Of a stretch of DNA of 64,000 nt, positions 46,583 to 58,799 are shown piece after piece; position 1 is the first letter of the stretch, and the number at the start of each line of letters is the position of its first letter. The translations under genes and the position numbers were made by a program. Under the pieces are notes generated by a model. It made no database searches and was not told where the DNA came from. It worked only from the letters and a program-made list of their open reading frames with translations. The DNA comes from Rhizomys pruinosus (taxonomy: Eukaryota > Chordata > Mammalia > Rodentia > Spalacidae). The stretch is from assembly GCA_009823505.1 (NCBI GenBank), contig VZQC01006700.1:116124-180123 (forward strand), given 5' to 3'.

Positions 46583-47329
46583 TTGAAAATAGGCTATTGC
46601 AAATAGCCTGAAGATCATGTGTGCATGCTGTATCTTAACATGGACTCCATCCCTCATATGGAATATAAGCAGAGGGACTAATGGAGACTTACAAAATAAC
46701 ATAGTTTGTGGATTTGTAGAACAGAATACAACTTTGGGGGAGAGCTTTGGACATGTCGTTCTAATTGCATGGAAGAAAGTTTGACAGTGAAGCCAGTGGA
46801 GGCTTATATAGCATCCACATGGTCCAATGCAGGCATGCTGGATATGCTATTGTATATGGATTTACCTTTTGGACATGTAGGGATTATGGAATTTCTTTTC
46901 AGAACCCAGAATATATAAACATATATAATGTGCCTCTGGTGAATAGTGGAAAGGGCATTTTAAAAAATGATCTACATACCAGCTATCATGTCTCACAAAA
47001 TTTCTAGTAGAGACAGTGCAGATTAAAAGCTCATTAATAGATATTGCCCTGAATTCAATTAATTAATATCCAGCCTGTGGATATTAATACTGAACACCCT
47101 GCTGTCTTCAGAAATTCTACGCTTCCCCAGGTAAGAAGTGTAGGATTTGTTAGCTAGTCTTTGCTTCATAGCATGACACTTCAGAAGCTGCACAGAAGGC
47201 CCATGAGTAACAATGCCACCAGTAGAATTTTGGATATTCTAGATTCAACATTTGTTAAATTTAAGAATGTTTCTTAAGGATCACCCAGTGTTGAGTTTAT
47301 TATTTATTCCTTATTTGTTTTATTTGTAC
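46583..47329. other. Unannotated intergenic DNA
   Basis: About 750 bp. Two out-of-phase frames at 46706-47007 have no recognised motif. Confidence 0.45.
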
Positions 47330-47515
47330 ATGTTTATCTCTGGGTGCATGCATGTACTTATGTACAGATGCCCTCAAAGGCCAGAAGATGATGCCAAATA
47401 CATGGAGTTGGAGTTGCAGATACTTGTGAACCTCCCAGAGTTGATGTTGAGAACTGATCTTCCTCCTGTACAAGAGCAGCAAACCTCTAACGAGCCTCAT
47501 CATCATTAACCCTAT
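47330..47515 (-). mobile_element. B3 SINE, old
   Basis: The plus strand shows the B3 complement order: CAGATGCCCTCAAAGGCCAG, AGAAGATGATGCC, GGAGTTGCAGATACTTGTGA and TGTACAAGAGCAGCAAACCT. Confidence 0.75.
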
Positions 47516-47599
47516 AAATAAAGATTTATAGCACCCAATCTATGTAAAGAATCTAAAACTGGTTTATATGATTGAATAGTTCAAAATACTTACACATGG

Positions 47600-48178
47600 A
47601 TCTGATATTATCAGTAAAGTGAACACATCCAGTGTGGACACGGTTGGTTTGTAATGCTAAAACCAAGTATCTTCTTAAAGAAACCATTGCTCTTTTCTGG
47701 GGAATTCTGGTTCAGCAGATCTTCAAGTAGAGTAAGAATGGGATGGAGATAGTCAACTAGGAATTGAAGACTACACAATTTCTGTGGCAGTCCTTAAAAT
47801 TCTTGAATGGGTGTATAATCTCTGTCATGGAACTATTTGATATTCAACCTGTAAACATTCCAAGTGACAGAACTAGCAGTCCTCCAGGATGGGGAATGTG
47901 CTGATGGTTACTGTAAGCATGAATTCTGACATGGCTACATGAAGACTTTCACCAGCGACTATTAGGAACAATGGTTATGTTGGCCTCATTAAGCTCACAG
48001 GATCAATGCTGCTATACCCAGTCCAGAGAGGATTGCCTTTGTTTCATAGCACAGTGGCTCTATGGCTCTGAACAATTCCTATGAGGTTTACTTCACTGGC
48101 ACCAGTCCTAGGAATGTTTGACTGGATGTGCTTAACATCAACCATAATAAAGCTATTCTTACAGTATTTAAAAAAAAA
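47600..48178 (+). pseudogene. Candidate processed retrocopy (3' end of an mRNA)
   Basis: The segment ends with AATAAA (48146-48151), an 18-bp gap and an A9 run (48170-48178), the geometry of a polyadenylated transcript. No repeat match was recognised upstream and no intact ORF. The parent gene was not identified, the 5' limit is arbitrary and no duplication was found. Confidence 0.3.
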
Positions 48179-48835
48179 TGCTTCATTTTTTTAGATGTCT
48201 GTGTGAGCAATTCCCAAAGAACCACTGTGAACTGGAAAGGCATCTGTATGAAAAGCCATTCCTTCCTAACATGATCACCAATATTCCTGATAAAAATTAC
48301 TTTGATAGAACCTCCCAGATACTTTATGTCTGATCCATAGAAAATATACCTGTGGAGGTCAACAGTGCTACATCTGTTTGTTTCTTTCTATTTACCTGCT
48401 GTAACAGAAGATGACTTTTAAAGCTCATAAATCTGCTAGAAACCTTACATTGTTTAAAAAAATAGTAAGTGACAAAATCTATGTCAGTAGAATAACATGA
48501 AGAGTCTGTGAATGAAGAGATCACAATTGAATTGGAGGTCAGAGGCGGTGTCCTCAGTTCTTAAGCAATACCATAGATCAAATGAAATTAGCTGAGCTCT
48601 TAGAAATTTACAGCTCTCTTGGAATGGCTGTAATTGCGTGAAGAGTCAGTAGTGTCCTTGAATGTAGTATTTATTCCAAGTCTAACGCCAGTCCTATCCT
48701 CCAGTCAACTGATTCTGGCAGTATATAAGTGACTGCCCAGGCAATTGTTAGATCTATGGTTTCTGTTCACAGAATGGCCATAATGTTCTCTGTCCCCACG
48801 ATGGCTTACCCAGTAGCAGCTCAGCCAGGAAAACC
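48179..48835. other. Unannotated intergenic DNA
   Basis: About 660 bp, no gene or repeat recognised. Confidence 0.45.
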
Positions 48836-49178
48836 TGTATTAGTCACTTTTCTGTTGCAATGATGGATACACCATGAGCAAGGAGACTTACAAAAGGAAG
48901 GGTTTATTTAAGCGTATGGTTCCAGGGGAATTACAGCCCATAATGTTGGGGAGGCATGGTGGCGGGAGGTACCAGAACTGGAGCAGAAAGCAGAGGCTTT
49001 CATTTTCAAGCAGGCACAGGAAATAGAGGACAACTAAAGGATCCATCAAGGCTTAAGAGTTCTCTAAGTCCATCCTCAGTGGCATGCTTCCTTCCAAAAC
49101 AGCGCCACTACCTGGAGACACAAAGCCCAAGTACTTTGAGCCTGTAGGGGACATTCTCATTAAAACCATCACATAACC
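48836..49178 (-). mobile_element. MaLR-type LTR, solo
   Basis: On the minus strand it starts TGTGATGGTTTTAATGAGAA, with GTCCCCTACAGGCTCAAAG, and ends GTGACTAATA. AAATAAACCCTTCC gives the poly(A) signal near 48903-48912. It shares this order with 52110-52464, so the two are one family. Confidence 0.7.
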
Positions 49179-49694
49179 ATTTTTTCAGAATCCTTCAGGA
49201 AAGGCAGTAGATTCCAAAAGTATCAGTTCCTCAGGTACTTTGAAGGATATGCCATAGGGCTCCAATACTAAATAAGTCAGTGGTCTTAGTGGAAATATGA
49301 ATTTACATGTAGCAGCTGATGGGCCAATTATACACACCTCACTCTTCTTAGTACAGAGAAAAAGTATAAAAATTAATTTCTCCTGAATAATGCCATCCCT
49401 GTAAAATGCAGACCTGTCAGCTTGTCAGCACAGTCTGTCTCTGGTGGTTGTGGCAATGACATGAACAATGGGGACAGCAGCAGTCACAACAGAGTCCATG
49501 GAGTAAATCTACTCAGGATGTCTTCAGTAATTAGGTGTCTGAGGAGAAAAATGGCACTTTTGGAAATATTTAAGGTTTCAGTTTTTATTTTGAATGAAAG
49601 CATTTGAAAGGATTAAATAACTTGTCTGAAGAAAAGATTGAAAACACAAACAAAAATTACTTAATTATCAGCTATTTTCTTGCACAACAAGAAA
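49179..49694. other. Unannotated intergenic DNA
   Basis: About 515 bp, no recognised element. Confidence 0.45.
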
Positions 49695-49905
49695 AGACCC
49701 AGGGACTAGAGAAGGCTCGGTGGTTAGGAGCACTTGTTTCTCTTACAGTGTATCAGAGTTCAATACCTCCACCCACTTTCAGGCTGGTGGCTCATGACCA
49801 CCTATAACTCTAACTCCAGGAGATCTTAATATCTACTTCTGACCTCTGCAGAAACTTACATACATGTGTCACAAATATACGCATACGTGCATGCATATAA
49901 ACAAA
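49695..49905 (+). mobile_element. B3/B2-like SINE, old
   Basis: GACTAGAGAAGGCTCGGTGG, TCAGAGTTCAATACCTCC, CAGGCTGGTGGCTCATGACC and TACTTCTGACCTCTGC in SINE order. Confidence 0.7.
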
Positions 49906-52109
49906 AAATATATAAATTTGTATTGAATTTCTATTTCATACATAAAATCTCAATCAACTTTTTGGAGGGCATAATTAATTAATTTACCAAGTCAATAATT
50001 CAGGATTTAAACTCTATATAATTACAGTCCTGAATTCTTAAATACCACATGCATTTGAGTATTACTTAAGTACATACAGACATAAAATGCTTACAGCTCT
50101 TATGCAACTCTGAGACCCAAATAGATTAACTAGTTAAATAGGAACAAAACTATGCAACAAAAAACTGACAATGCATTTGAATGTGATATTTCCTCTTCAT
50201 AAACAGTTCTTCGGGTGCCCACATGCTTGCATGACTATGTGCAATGTCCATTCTTCTGCCTCTTCTATCAGTATTAACTATGAAGAACCTGTTGGCATGT
50301 ACACCACTATCGTATCATCAGGCCAACCAGGCTTAGTTCCTCATCAGGCCACAACAGCTCCTCTTGGCCCTCGTAGTAAATTAATATGGATTTTTTTAAG
50401 TACAAAAAGCCTCTCTTTGTAGTTCAAGGGTGATGTCTTCTTTTTCTGCTGTGACCTTTCAAAAAGAATCTCTTCTAGGATAGTGTTAAAATTCATCTCA
50501 ATCTTCTAATCACTCCTTCACCTGCCATTGAAGATGCCAGGATTCAAGTTCTGCTTCTGGATTGAGATGGAGGCTTGGAACTCCTCTGGACCACAGCTTC
50601 TGTGTGCTGACACTGGGGAAATTCTTCCCACAAGTTTTCGCCATAGTGATCTTGGTCTCTTGTTACTTACAACTAATTTTTCAACCCCAGCTAACCAGCA
50701 TCAATTGTCCCAGTACAGTAAAGGTTTCATTTCTTATTCACAGCTGGTTCGTCAGCTCCAGCTGATCACAACCCCAACTCTGTCAATTTGAAAGTCTCAT
50801 ACAAACAGCCCTGATGGTCTCTGCTTCCCTTTGAAGCTTCACAAACCATGTATCTATCATATAGTTCATCACTTAGGAAGCCTGAGGTAGAAACTCAGGG
50901 TAGGAACCTGGAGGCAGGAGCTGAAGAACCATTGATGAGGGCTGCTTGCTTGCTTGCTCAAAATCTCAATCAATCTTAATTATTTTTATACCTGCTTCTA
51001 CATTGGCACCCTCCAACAGTGCCACCCTGGTATTCATATATTCTGCCATTTATGTTAGGGACTATTCTGCCAAATTAATGTCCCCAGCCATTCTTTAGTG
51101 CAAGTTCATCCACTGCACTCTAGTTAGCCTAACCAGATTCCCTTGGGTGAAAATTAACTGTTCTTCCTCACTCAACAGTAATCTGTTGCCAATAACTCTT
51201 GAGATGATTGAGTTCTGCTGCCCATTTCTCAAGTTCTGCGCTGGATTTTGGTCTGCTTGAGTATGTTTCACATGAGTTTTGTGCCTGCTGACACCATTGC
51301 TGTTGGCCCATATGAGCAGGGTGCCAGGACAGTGTAGATTTCTGTTTCCATGTGGTCATGCATCACCTCCCCAGCTCTTAAGATCTTTCCTCACCCTCTT
51401 CTGCAAAGGTCCCTGAGCCCTGGGTAAGTGAAACTTAATATAGGAGTCCTGTCCCAGGACTCACACTCCGCAGAGTCATAATCTCAACTGTGACCATTTA
51501 TGACTTTTGAGCTCCTGGCACTCTGTTGCATGAGGGAGTTTCCGTAATTAAGAGATTCATTAGTGTCATCTTGGCCCCTTTTATGTTGTGTGAGCCTTAG
51601 GCGTGGAGTTTGCACTGTAGGTGTGTTGCTTATTTGATATAATGTAATCATCTTCATCTGGTGCAAAGGAAGCTTCTTTGATGAGTGGTATCTGGAATAT
51701 TTGTAAATGTGTGGGTATATATTTTTCACTTAGTAAGAAATTACATTAGTCTAGGAATTTGACAGCCTTGGGACTTACTCTAAGATATAAGACCCCTCTA
51801 AGCCATGTATGTTTGGCTATGTTTACAGTGTCATGTATGAGTTTTCTCCCATTGAGTGGGCTTAAATCCAATTAGTTAGCCATTGGATGTCCCCAAGATA
51901 AAAGTGCCACTACTGTAAGAATATCATATGCTGTCCTTGACATTGATGTGCATATTTGGTCTTAGCACTGGTGTTTGATCATCAGTTGCTTTTCCCTTGA
52001 TCAGTGCTTGATTAGTGCTCTCCAAAGTTATAGTAGCTAGCCTTCAGGGGAGGTGGCTTCTGGGTCAGTTCTAGATCCATTGATCCAACTCTGGTCCCAG
52101 AAGTATGTC
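49906..52109. other. 2.2 kb, unassigned, possible decayed ERV
   Basis: No intact gene. The parts at 50440-51110 and 51110-51430 have the look of rodent ERV/MaLR interior sequence, but I cannot align them to a named element. Frames at 50171-50422 and 50528-50791 carry no motif. Confidence 0.35.
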
Positions 52110-52464
52110 CCATTGTGTTAGTCACTCTTCTGTTGCTACGATAAAACCACCATGACCAAGAGAACTTATCAAAGGAAGAGTTTATTTGAGCTTACGATTG
52201 ACGGTTTCAGGGAATTAGAGTCCATTGTGGCAGGAGGCATGGTGGCAGAAGCTGGAGCAGAAAGCCTAGCTTCACATCTCTAATGAGCCCAGGAAGTCAA
52301 GAGAGAGAGAGACTTGTTAAACTCACTAAGCCCACTCCCAATGATGTACTTCCTCCAGCATTGGCCACACCTTGTAAGACCTCCCAGAACAGTGCCACCA
52401 ACTGGGGACAAAATGTCTGAATACTTCAAGCCTATGGGGGACACTCATTCAAACCACCACTCCT
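52110..52464 (-). mobile_element. MaLR-type LTR, same family as 48.84 kb
   Basis: It shares TTAGTCACTCTTCTGTTGCT, the GGAAGAGTTTATTTGAGCTT block and GCCTATGGGGGACACTCATT with the element at 48836-49178, in the same order and orientation. Confidence 0.72.
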
Positions 52465-52699
52465 ATCTTCAGCAACAGGTTCTTACCCCAAGTTCTTGGA
52501 GGCAATCCAGGGCTGCAGCAATAGCCTGTGTAATTTGGGGAGTCTCTTGGACACCCCTAGGAAACACTCAGTGGAAGGTTTCTTCTGTCTAGCACTATTT
52601 CTTGTTATGTAGCCTTCATTTATGCACATTGACTCATGTAGAGATATATGCATAATTTATCATAGATTATTAGACTAATATTATTCCTACAGTTGAGTT

Positions 52700-52858
52700 T
52701 TTTTGTTTTGTTTTGTTTTGTTTTGGTCTTTTTGAGACAGGGTCTCCTTTTAGTCCTGGAGCTCACTATGTAGACCAGGCTGGCCTTGAACTCACAGTAA
52801 TCTGCCTGCCTCTGGCTCCAGAGTACTGGGATTAAAGGCATGTACCACCATGCCCAGC
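52700..52858 (-). mobile_element. B1 SINE with (TTTTG)n tail
   Basis: A minus-strand B1. Its A-tail has become a TTTTG repeat (about 52700-52725). The body has the complements of CCAGCCTGGTCTACATAGTG and CTTTAATCCCAGTACTC. Confidence 0.92.
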
Positions 52859-54464
52859 AGTCCCACAAGTTTTTTTTATACCAGCTACATATATTTATCT
52901 ATCATCTCTTCCTTTCCCTGTCTGCTTCTCCCTCCATGTCTTCCCCATTTAAAGCATACCAACTTTGCCCATTTCTCCCTGATTGTACCAGTCTCCTATG
53001 GTCCTGTCTTGAGCTCCTTCTTTTCCTTTATCCTCCAAATTCCTTCTATAACTTTCTGTCTTTCCTTCCACTTAAATGTACTAATTTAATCCATTTCCCC
53101 CTTAGTAACACCTGTCTTCTACTGTTCTTCCTTATCAGGTTCCTTCTTTCCCTTCCTTCCCTTGTTCCTTTCTATTTTCCTGGTTATTGCAGTTACATGA
53201 AGATCTATACTCACATGCAAGGATTTGTTGTTAAGATCAACAAATGAGGAGAATATACATTGTTATTTTTTTCTGAGTCTGTGTTATTTCACTTAGTATA
53301 AGTTTCTAGTTCCATCCATTTACCTATGAATTTCATGATTTTGTCTTTCTTTACCACGGAGTAGAACTCCATTGTGTAAATATATTATATTCTCATTATC
53401 TACTAGTCAGTTGAGAGACATTTAACATTTATGTTGCTTCTGTCTCTTTGCTGTTGTGAAAAGAGCAACAACAAATATGGATGTGCAAGTATCCCTGCAA
53501 TTGGATGAGTCCTTTGTGTATAAGCCATGGAGTGGTATAACTGGGTCATATGGTAGGTTTACTTTTTTTAGAGTTCTCCACACTGCTTCCATAGGGTTTC
53601 CCAGAGCTTGCAATCCTACCAGCAGTGACTGAGCATTACCCTTTCCCCATATTGTCTCCGTCATCTGGTATCATTTGTTCTCTTGATCTTAGCCAGTCTT
53701 GATAGGGTAGGATGAAGTCTTAAAGTGTTTTATTTTGCATTTCCCAAATTCCTAATGGTTTTAAACCCTTTTTAAGATGTTTTCTCAGCCATCTTTATTT
53801 CTTCTTTTGAGATCTCTCTGTCCATAACCTTATCCCATCTATTAATTTGGTCACTTGTTCTCTTGATTCTTTGTTCTCTGAGTCTACATATTCTGGATTT
53901 AAAACCTCTGTCAGATGTGTTGCTGATGAAGATTCTCTACAGCTTTATAGTTTTTCACTTCACTTTTTTGTTGTTTCTTTTACTGTACAGAAGTGTTTTA
54001 GTATGGTGAGTTGATTGTTGATTGTTGACCTTAACTCCAGAACAACTAATTTATGGTTTACACTTCCTTTCCTACACCTATATTTCATAGGTTACTGTCA
54101 ATGTTGTCTTCTAACAATTTCTGAGTTTCAGGTTTCACATTGAGGTCTTTGATCCATTTGGAGTTGACTTTTGTGCAAGGTGAAAGATAAGGGTTTAGTT
54201 TCATTCTTCTACAGATCAAGAACCAGTTTTGGCAACACTATTTTCTCCATTGAGCATTCCTGGACCCTTTGTCAAATATCAGGTGGCTGAAATTGTATGT
54301 ATTCAAGGTTCAGCTTCAATTATGTTCCAACAACGTATGAATCTCTTTTTGAGCAGGTACCATACTATATTTATGACTCTAGCTCTGTAATATAGTTGGA
54401 AGTACTGTGTTGTAATGCACTCTGCATTGCTCTTTGTGCTTAGTGTTGCTTTGGCTATCTGATT

Positions 54465-54515
54465 TGTGTGTGAGCGTGTGTGTGTGTGTGTGTGTGTGTG
54501 CGTGTGTGTGTGTGT
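54465..54515 (+). repeat. (TG)n microsatellite
   Basis: About 22 TG units with two interruptions, inside L1 copy 9. Confidence 0.95.
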
Positions 54516-54905
54516 TTCTGTATGAAATTTAGGGTACATTTTTCTAATTCTGTGAAGAATGTCATGAGGATTTTGATTGGAATTAAAGTGAATCTGTACA
54601 ATACTTCTGGTAAGAAGGTCATTTTCACAATATTAAACTTCCATTCCATGTACATGGAAGTTAATTCCATCTTCTGGTGTCTTCCTTAATCTCTTTCTTT
54701 AAAGATTTAAAAATTTCTTTATAGAGATATTTAATGTCTTTGGTCAGGTTTGTTCCAATTTATTTTATTATTTTATTATTTTTATATCATGGGAGAGTTT
54801 CCATGTACTCATTCTCCAATTGGTTCTTATTGGCATATAGAAAGGCTACTGACCTTTATAGGTTAATTTTGTATCCTGGCACTTTAATGGAAGTGTTAAT
54901 CATTT

Positions 54906-55331
54906 CTAGGAGTTTTCTGGTGGAGTTTTTGCATCTCTTAGGTGTATCATATCATCTGCAAAAAGAGATAATTTGAGCTTTTGCTTTGCAATTAGTACTC
55001 TTTTAATTGCCTTCTCTTGTCTTATTGTTCTAGCAAGATTTTCAAGCACTATATTAAAAAGGAATGGAGATAGCAAACAAACTTTCTGGTTCCTGATTTT
55101 AAGAAGGGATGCTTCTAGTTTTTCTACATTTAGAATAACGTTGACTGCGGGTTTGTTATATATAGCTTTAATTATTTTCAAGCATATTCCCTCCTGTCTA
55201 ATTCCTTCTAGAACTTTTAATATACATGCATTTTGAATTTTATCAAAGGCCTTTTCTGCATCTATAGATGACCATGTAATTTTTTCTTTGAGTTCATTTA
55301 TAGCATTTATGACATTTATTGGCTTATTCAT
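54906..55331 (-). pseudogene. L1 ORF2 reverse-transcriptase remnant of copy 9
   Basis: A 141-codon frame covering the RT palm: AEKAFDKIQ, KAIYNKPAVNVILN, SPFLFNIVLENLAR and the catalytic FADDMI motif. The GCPLSP motif is altered (KVCLLSPF). Flanking frames are broken. This is an inactive remnant. Confidence 0.85.
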
Positions 55332-55571
55332 ATTGAACCACCACTGCAGATGTCTATTAGGTCCTATTGTTCAGTTCAGATGCCTCTCTATACTTTGTCC
55401 AGTTGACCTATCCAATGGATACAGTGAGGCATTGAAGTGTGCTGGGATTAATCTATGCCTTAAAGTCTTCTAGAAATGTAGTTTGGTGCACCAGAATTAT
55501 ATATATATGATTTCACAATCATGAATATATATGTAAATGAAATCTTCATGGTTAATTTTTCCTTTGATAAG

Positions 55572-56170
55572 AATATACTACATATTACATGCATTTCAAA
55601 CTTTAAGTAGATTTTATAGAATGGTGTCATTTTTCTGCCAAGGCATTCCATGTGTTTTAAAGATTTTACAACAACAATAACAAAACCCTCTTCCTTTTGG
55701 TATCATTATATTGTTTAATGATATCTGCAATTAAACATTGAGGAATTAAAAGAAGAGAGAGAGACAGAGAGAAGAGACACTTATTCCAAAATTGCCTCAT
55801 TAACTTTAGTGAACATTAGCATGTACCTTTTTGATGTGATGTTTTTGTTATTAAATTGGACTTACAGTTTATGTTTATGAAGTGTTAGACATTGTAATTT
55901 CCTATGGTAATTTTGACATTCCCACTTTTTTGTAGAAGAAACTTGTATGTCTGAACCACAATTTTTCTAGGCTTCTAAATAACTTCATCACACCTGCAGT
56001 GATCAAAATAGCTAACTAACTTCCCACAAGAAAAGCATTAAATGCATTCCATTGACAGGTTCCTTGTTTACCTATACAGTTATGATGAGTCATGTTTCTA
56101 TGTTGCTTGTCTCAGAAAAAATGTGGATGGTTCACTCATTGAAATAAAATGTCAATTAAGCTTAAAAAAG
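55572..56170 (+). pseudogene. Candidate processed retrocopy inside L1 copy 9
   Basis: About 600 bp splits otherwise collinear L1 sequence (L1 stops at TTTGATAAG and resumes GAATGTAGTGATCC). On the plus strand it ends AATAAA (56143-56148), a 15-bp gap, then A6. It holds no SINE or LTR signature and no ORF. It fits a reverse-transcribed mRNA 3' end (3'UTR). The parent is unknown and the target duplication is weak (AAGAAT/AAGGAAT). Confidence 0.5.
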
Positions 56171-56267
56171 GAATGTAGTGATCCTCTTTATATCTTATTA
56201 GTTTTAATTTGAAGTACATCTTGTCTCATATTACAATAGCAACTCCTGCTTGCTTCTTGGTACAATT

Positions 56268-56495
56268 ATTTTTAATTTTTAAATTTATTTTTATTATGTG
56301 TATGGATGTACTGTCTGCATGTAGGTTTATGCACCCATGTCGTGCAATGCTGCAGAGGTCAGAAGAGGGCGTTGGAGTCCCCTGGAACTGGAGTTAAAGA
56401 TGGTTTTCAGCCGCCATGTGGGTGCTGGGGATCAAACCCGGGTCCTCTGCAAGAGCAGTTGGCACTCTTAACCGCTAGGCCATCTTTCCAGCCCC
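56268..56495 (-). mobile_element. B2 SINE with TSD in L1 copy 9
   Basis: A complete minus-strand B2. The duplication TCTTGGTACAATT is at 56255-56267 and 56496-56508. Confidence 0.94.
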
Positions 56496-57130
56496 TCTTG
56501 GTACAATTTGCTTAGAATATCTTTCCCACCATTTCACCTTAAGATGGTGCTTGATCTTAAAGGTGAGATGAGCTTCCTGTAGACAACATAAAGATGGATT
56601 CAGTTTTTAATCCATTCTCCCAGTGTGTGTCTCTTGATTGGAGAGTTCAGACCATTAATATTTAAGGCTATTATGGAGAGAGGTATATTGCTCCCCCTCA
56701 ATTTAGTTTCTGTTTGCATTTTTTATCTAAATTTGTATTTCCACAGATATACCTTCATTAATTACTTTCTCTTGCTTCCTGGGAACAGTGGCTCCTTTCT
56801 TCTGATCTTTGAATTGGCTCAAGTATTTTCTGAAGCATTGGTTTTCTGGATATGTATTTTTTCATCTTCTTTATGTCATGAATATTTTTCTTTCTCCTTC
56901 AACTATAATAGATGTTTTTCTGGGTAAAGTATTCTGGGTTGGTATCTATAGTTATTTAGAACTGGGAATACTGTGGTCCAAGCTCTTCTGGTTTTCCTTA
57001 TTTGCACTGAAATGCCAGCTGTAATTCTGATAGGTTTCCCTTTACATGGGGCTTGCTGTTTTTCTCTTGAAATTTTCAGTATTCTGTCTTTGTTTCGGGC
57101 ATCTAGTGTTTTCACTATGATATGGCATGG

Positions 57131-57830
57131 TGTAGGTAAAAAAGAAGCCACCTGTGGCAACACTGTGTTAAATTACCTGCTTGTCTGTTTACACCAAAAC
57201 CTGGCCCCCAGGCAGGATTTGCCTGCATTAGCAAACCTGTGAGACCACCTTGGGATTAAAGGTACTCACAGGTACTCCTGATATTTACTGAACATGAGGC
57301 AGGGAGTGTAAAAGCAAGCCCTGAGACATGATGTCACTCTGGGAATAAAACCTGAATGCTGTGAATAACTAAACAAGTTCTTTTTACTACCAGACAGGAA
57401 CTTCTGGCCATTATCACAAGTGTATTTTAGCCCATCAGGCTTGTGTGGTCTTTGCTAGTGGAATTTGTCTGGGGAAAATCAAGCAGCCGCCAGCCTGTGA
57501 AGTCCAGTGAGTGCCATCAGCATGATCACTGGTGTGTAGTGAGTGTGTGCCAGCAGGAGTTAGGCTGTAGAATGCTAAATAAGTGTCAGGCTGGAGTTAG
57601 GCTGTAGAGCAATATGCAAGCAGCAGCCTGGACAATCTGGGGGTGCCGATAGGGCATTGCCTGGTGTAGATATTAGGTGAGATGGGTAGGCTTGGGAAAG
57701 GTTATCAGCCTTTGGCCCCAAGATTTAGGATAGCTGCTAGTGGCTGCCTCGTGTCTTTTCCTTTTTCCCTGTAATCCAGTGGACAAGGTTCATGCATCAA
57801 CCTTCATGTTTGCTGGAGTGAGAACCCACA
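57131..57830. mobile_element. Solo LTR, 700 bp, near-perfect 6-bp TSD
   Basis: The insert starts TGTAGG and ends CCCACA. GCATGG (57125-57130) and GCAAGG (57831-57836) form a duplication with one mismatch. L1 resumes exactly after it. AATAAA at 57344-57349 would favour the plus strand. A 16-bp GGAGTTAGGCTGTAGA is repeated 37 bp apart (about 57557 and 57594). The family is not firmly identified. A 6-bp duplication suggests ERVK, though the first 150 bp recall ERVL-type LTRs. Confidence 0.6.
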
Positions 57831-58799
57831 GCAAGGGGAAATTCTTTTCTGGTCTCATGTCTTTTCGTGTTCTATGTGCTTCTTATATTTGTATGGGTAT
57901 GTCTTTCTTCAATTTGGGGAACTTTTCCTCTATAATTCTGTTGATCTGCTCAATACCATTATCCTGGGATTCTTCTCCTTCCTTTATACCTATGATGTGT
58001 AGGTTTGATCTTTTCGTGGTATCCCACATTTCCTGATTATTCCACTCTTGTGAGTTTATTTTTTAATTTTTTATAATCTTTGCTTGAGTGTTCTAGTTCT
58101 TCCATGTTATCTTCCAGTCTTGATATTCTATTTTCTGTTCCATTCGTTCTGTTACTGAGGCTTTCTCCCATCCTGTCCCATTGACTGGATGAGTGTTCAA
58201 TTTCCTTTCTCATTTCAGCATGAGATTTCTTCAGAATTTCTACATCATTCTGAAGTTTATCATTGTCTTTTTCTGGTTCTTGGATTTATTTGTCTGTGTG
58301 TGCTTTAAATTGTTTGTATTCTTTAGTATGTTTGTGATAGTTCTTTTAAGATTTGTGTCCTGGATTACCTTCAAGGAGTTCTCATTATAGGAGTCTTCTA
58401 CAGGACTAGTATTATGTAGCTGGGACTTATTTGGGTTTATCATGTTACTGTTTTTGTATTGTCCTTTTAGCATGTGGATTTGTTTTGATGTTTGTATTTT
58501 GTTATGAAACTCAATTTTTTTATTGAGTTGGAGACTGACATCACTTGTTTTCTTCACTGGTTTTGTTGTCTTCTATTAGTTATGAAAGTCATGAAAGGCT
58601 TCAGGTGTTCACTTTTTGATTTTGTGCTGGAGGGACCAGCTAGTTTTCACCCATCTAGTCTGGTGCTTCTCTGTCAGGAGCCAGAGCTGGGACACTGGTC
58701 TCTGGGTAGATGAGCATGCTTTCTCTTGCCTGAGGGAAGCTGGGAGCAGGCTTCTTGATGTCTCTTCCCCTGCCTCAAGACACAGATCTTAAACATACT

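Larger units (their letters stand above)
52870..58775 (-). mobile_element. LINE-1 copy 9, older, with insertions
   Basis: A minus-strand L1. The 3'UTR is T/C-rich (52.87-53.27 kb). ORF2 runs to about 56.6 kb, with an RT frame at 54.91-55.33 kb holding KLSLFADDMI. ORF1 lies at about 56.75-58.45 kb and a 5'UTR reaches about 58.78 kb. It has a gap near 55.34 kb (an ORF2 deletion) and carries a retrocopy candidate, a B2 and a 700-bp LTR. It is more decayed than copy 7. Confidence 0.85.
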
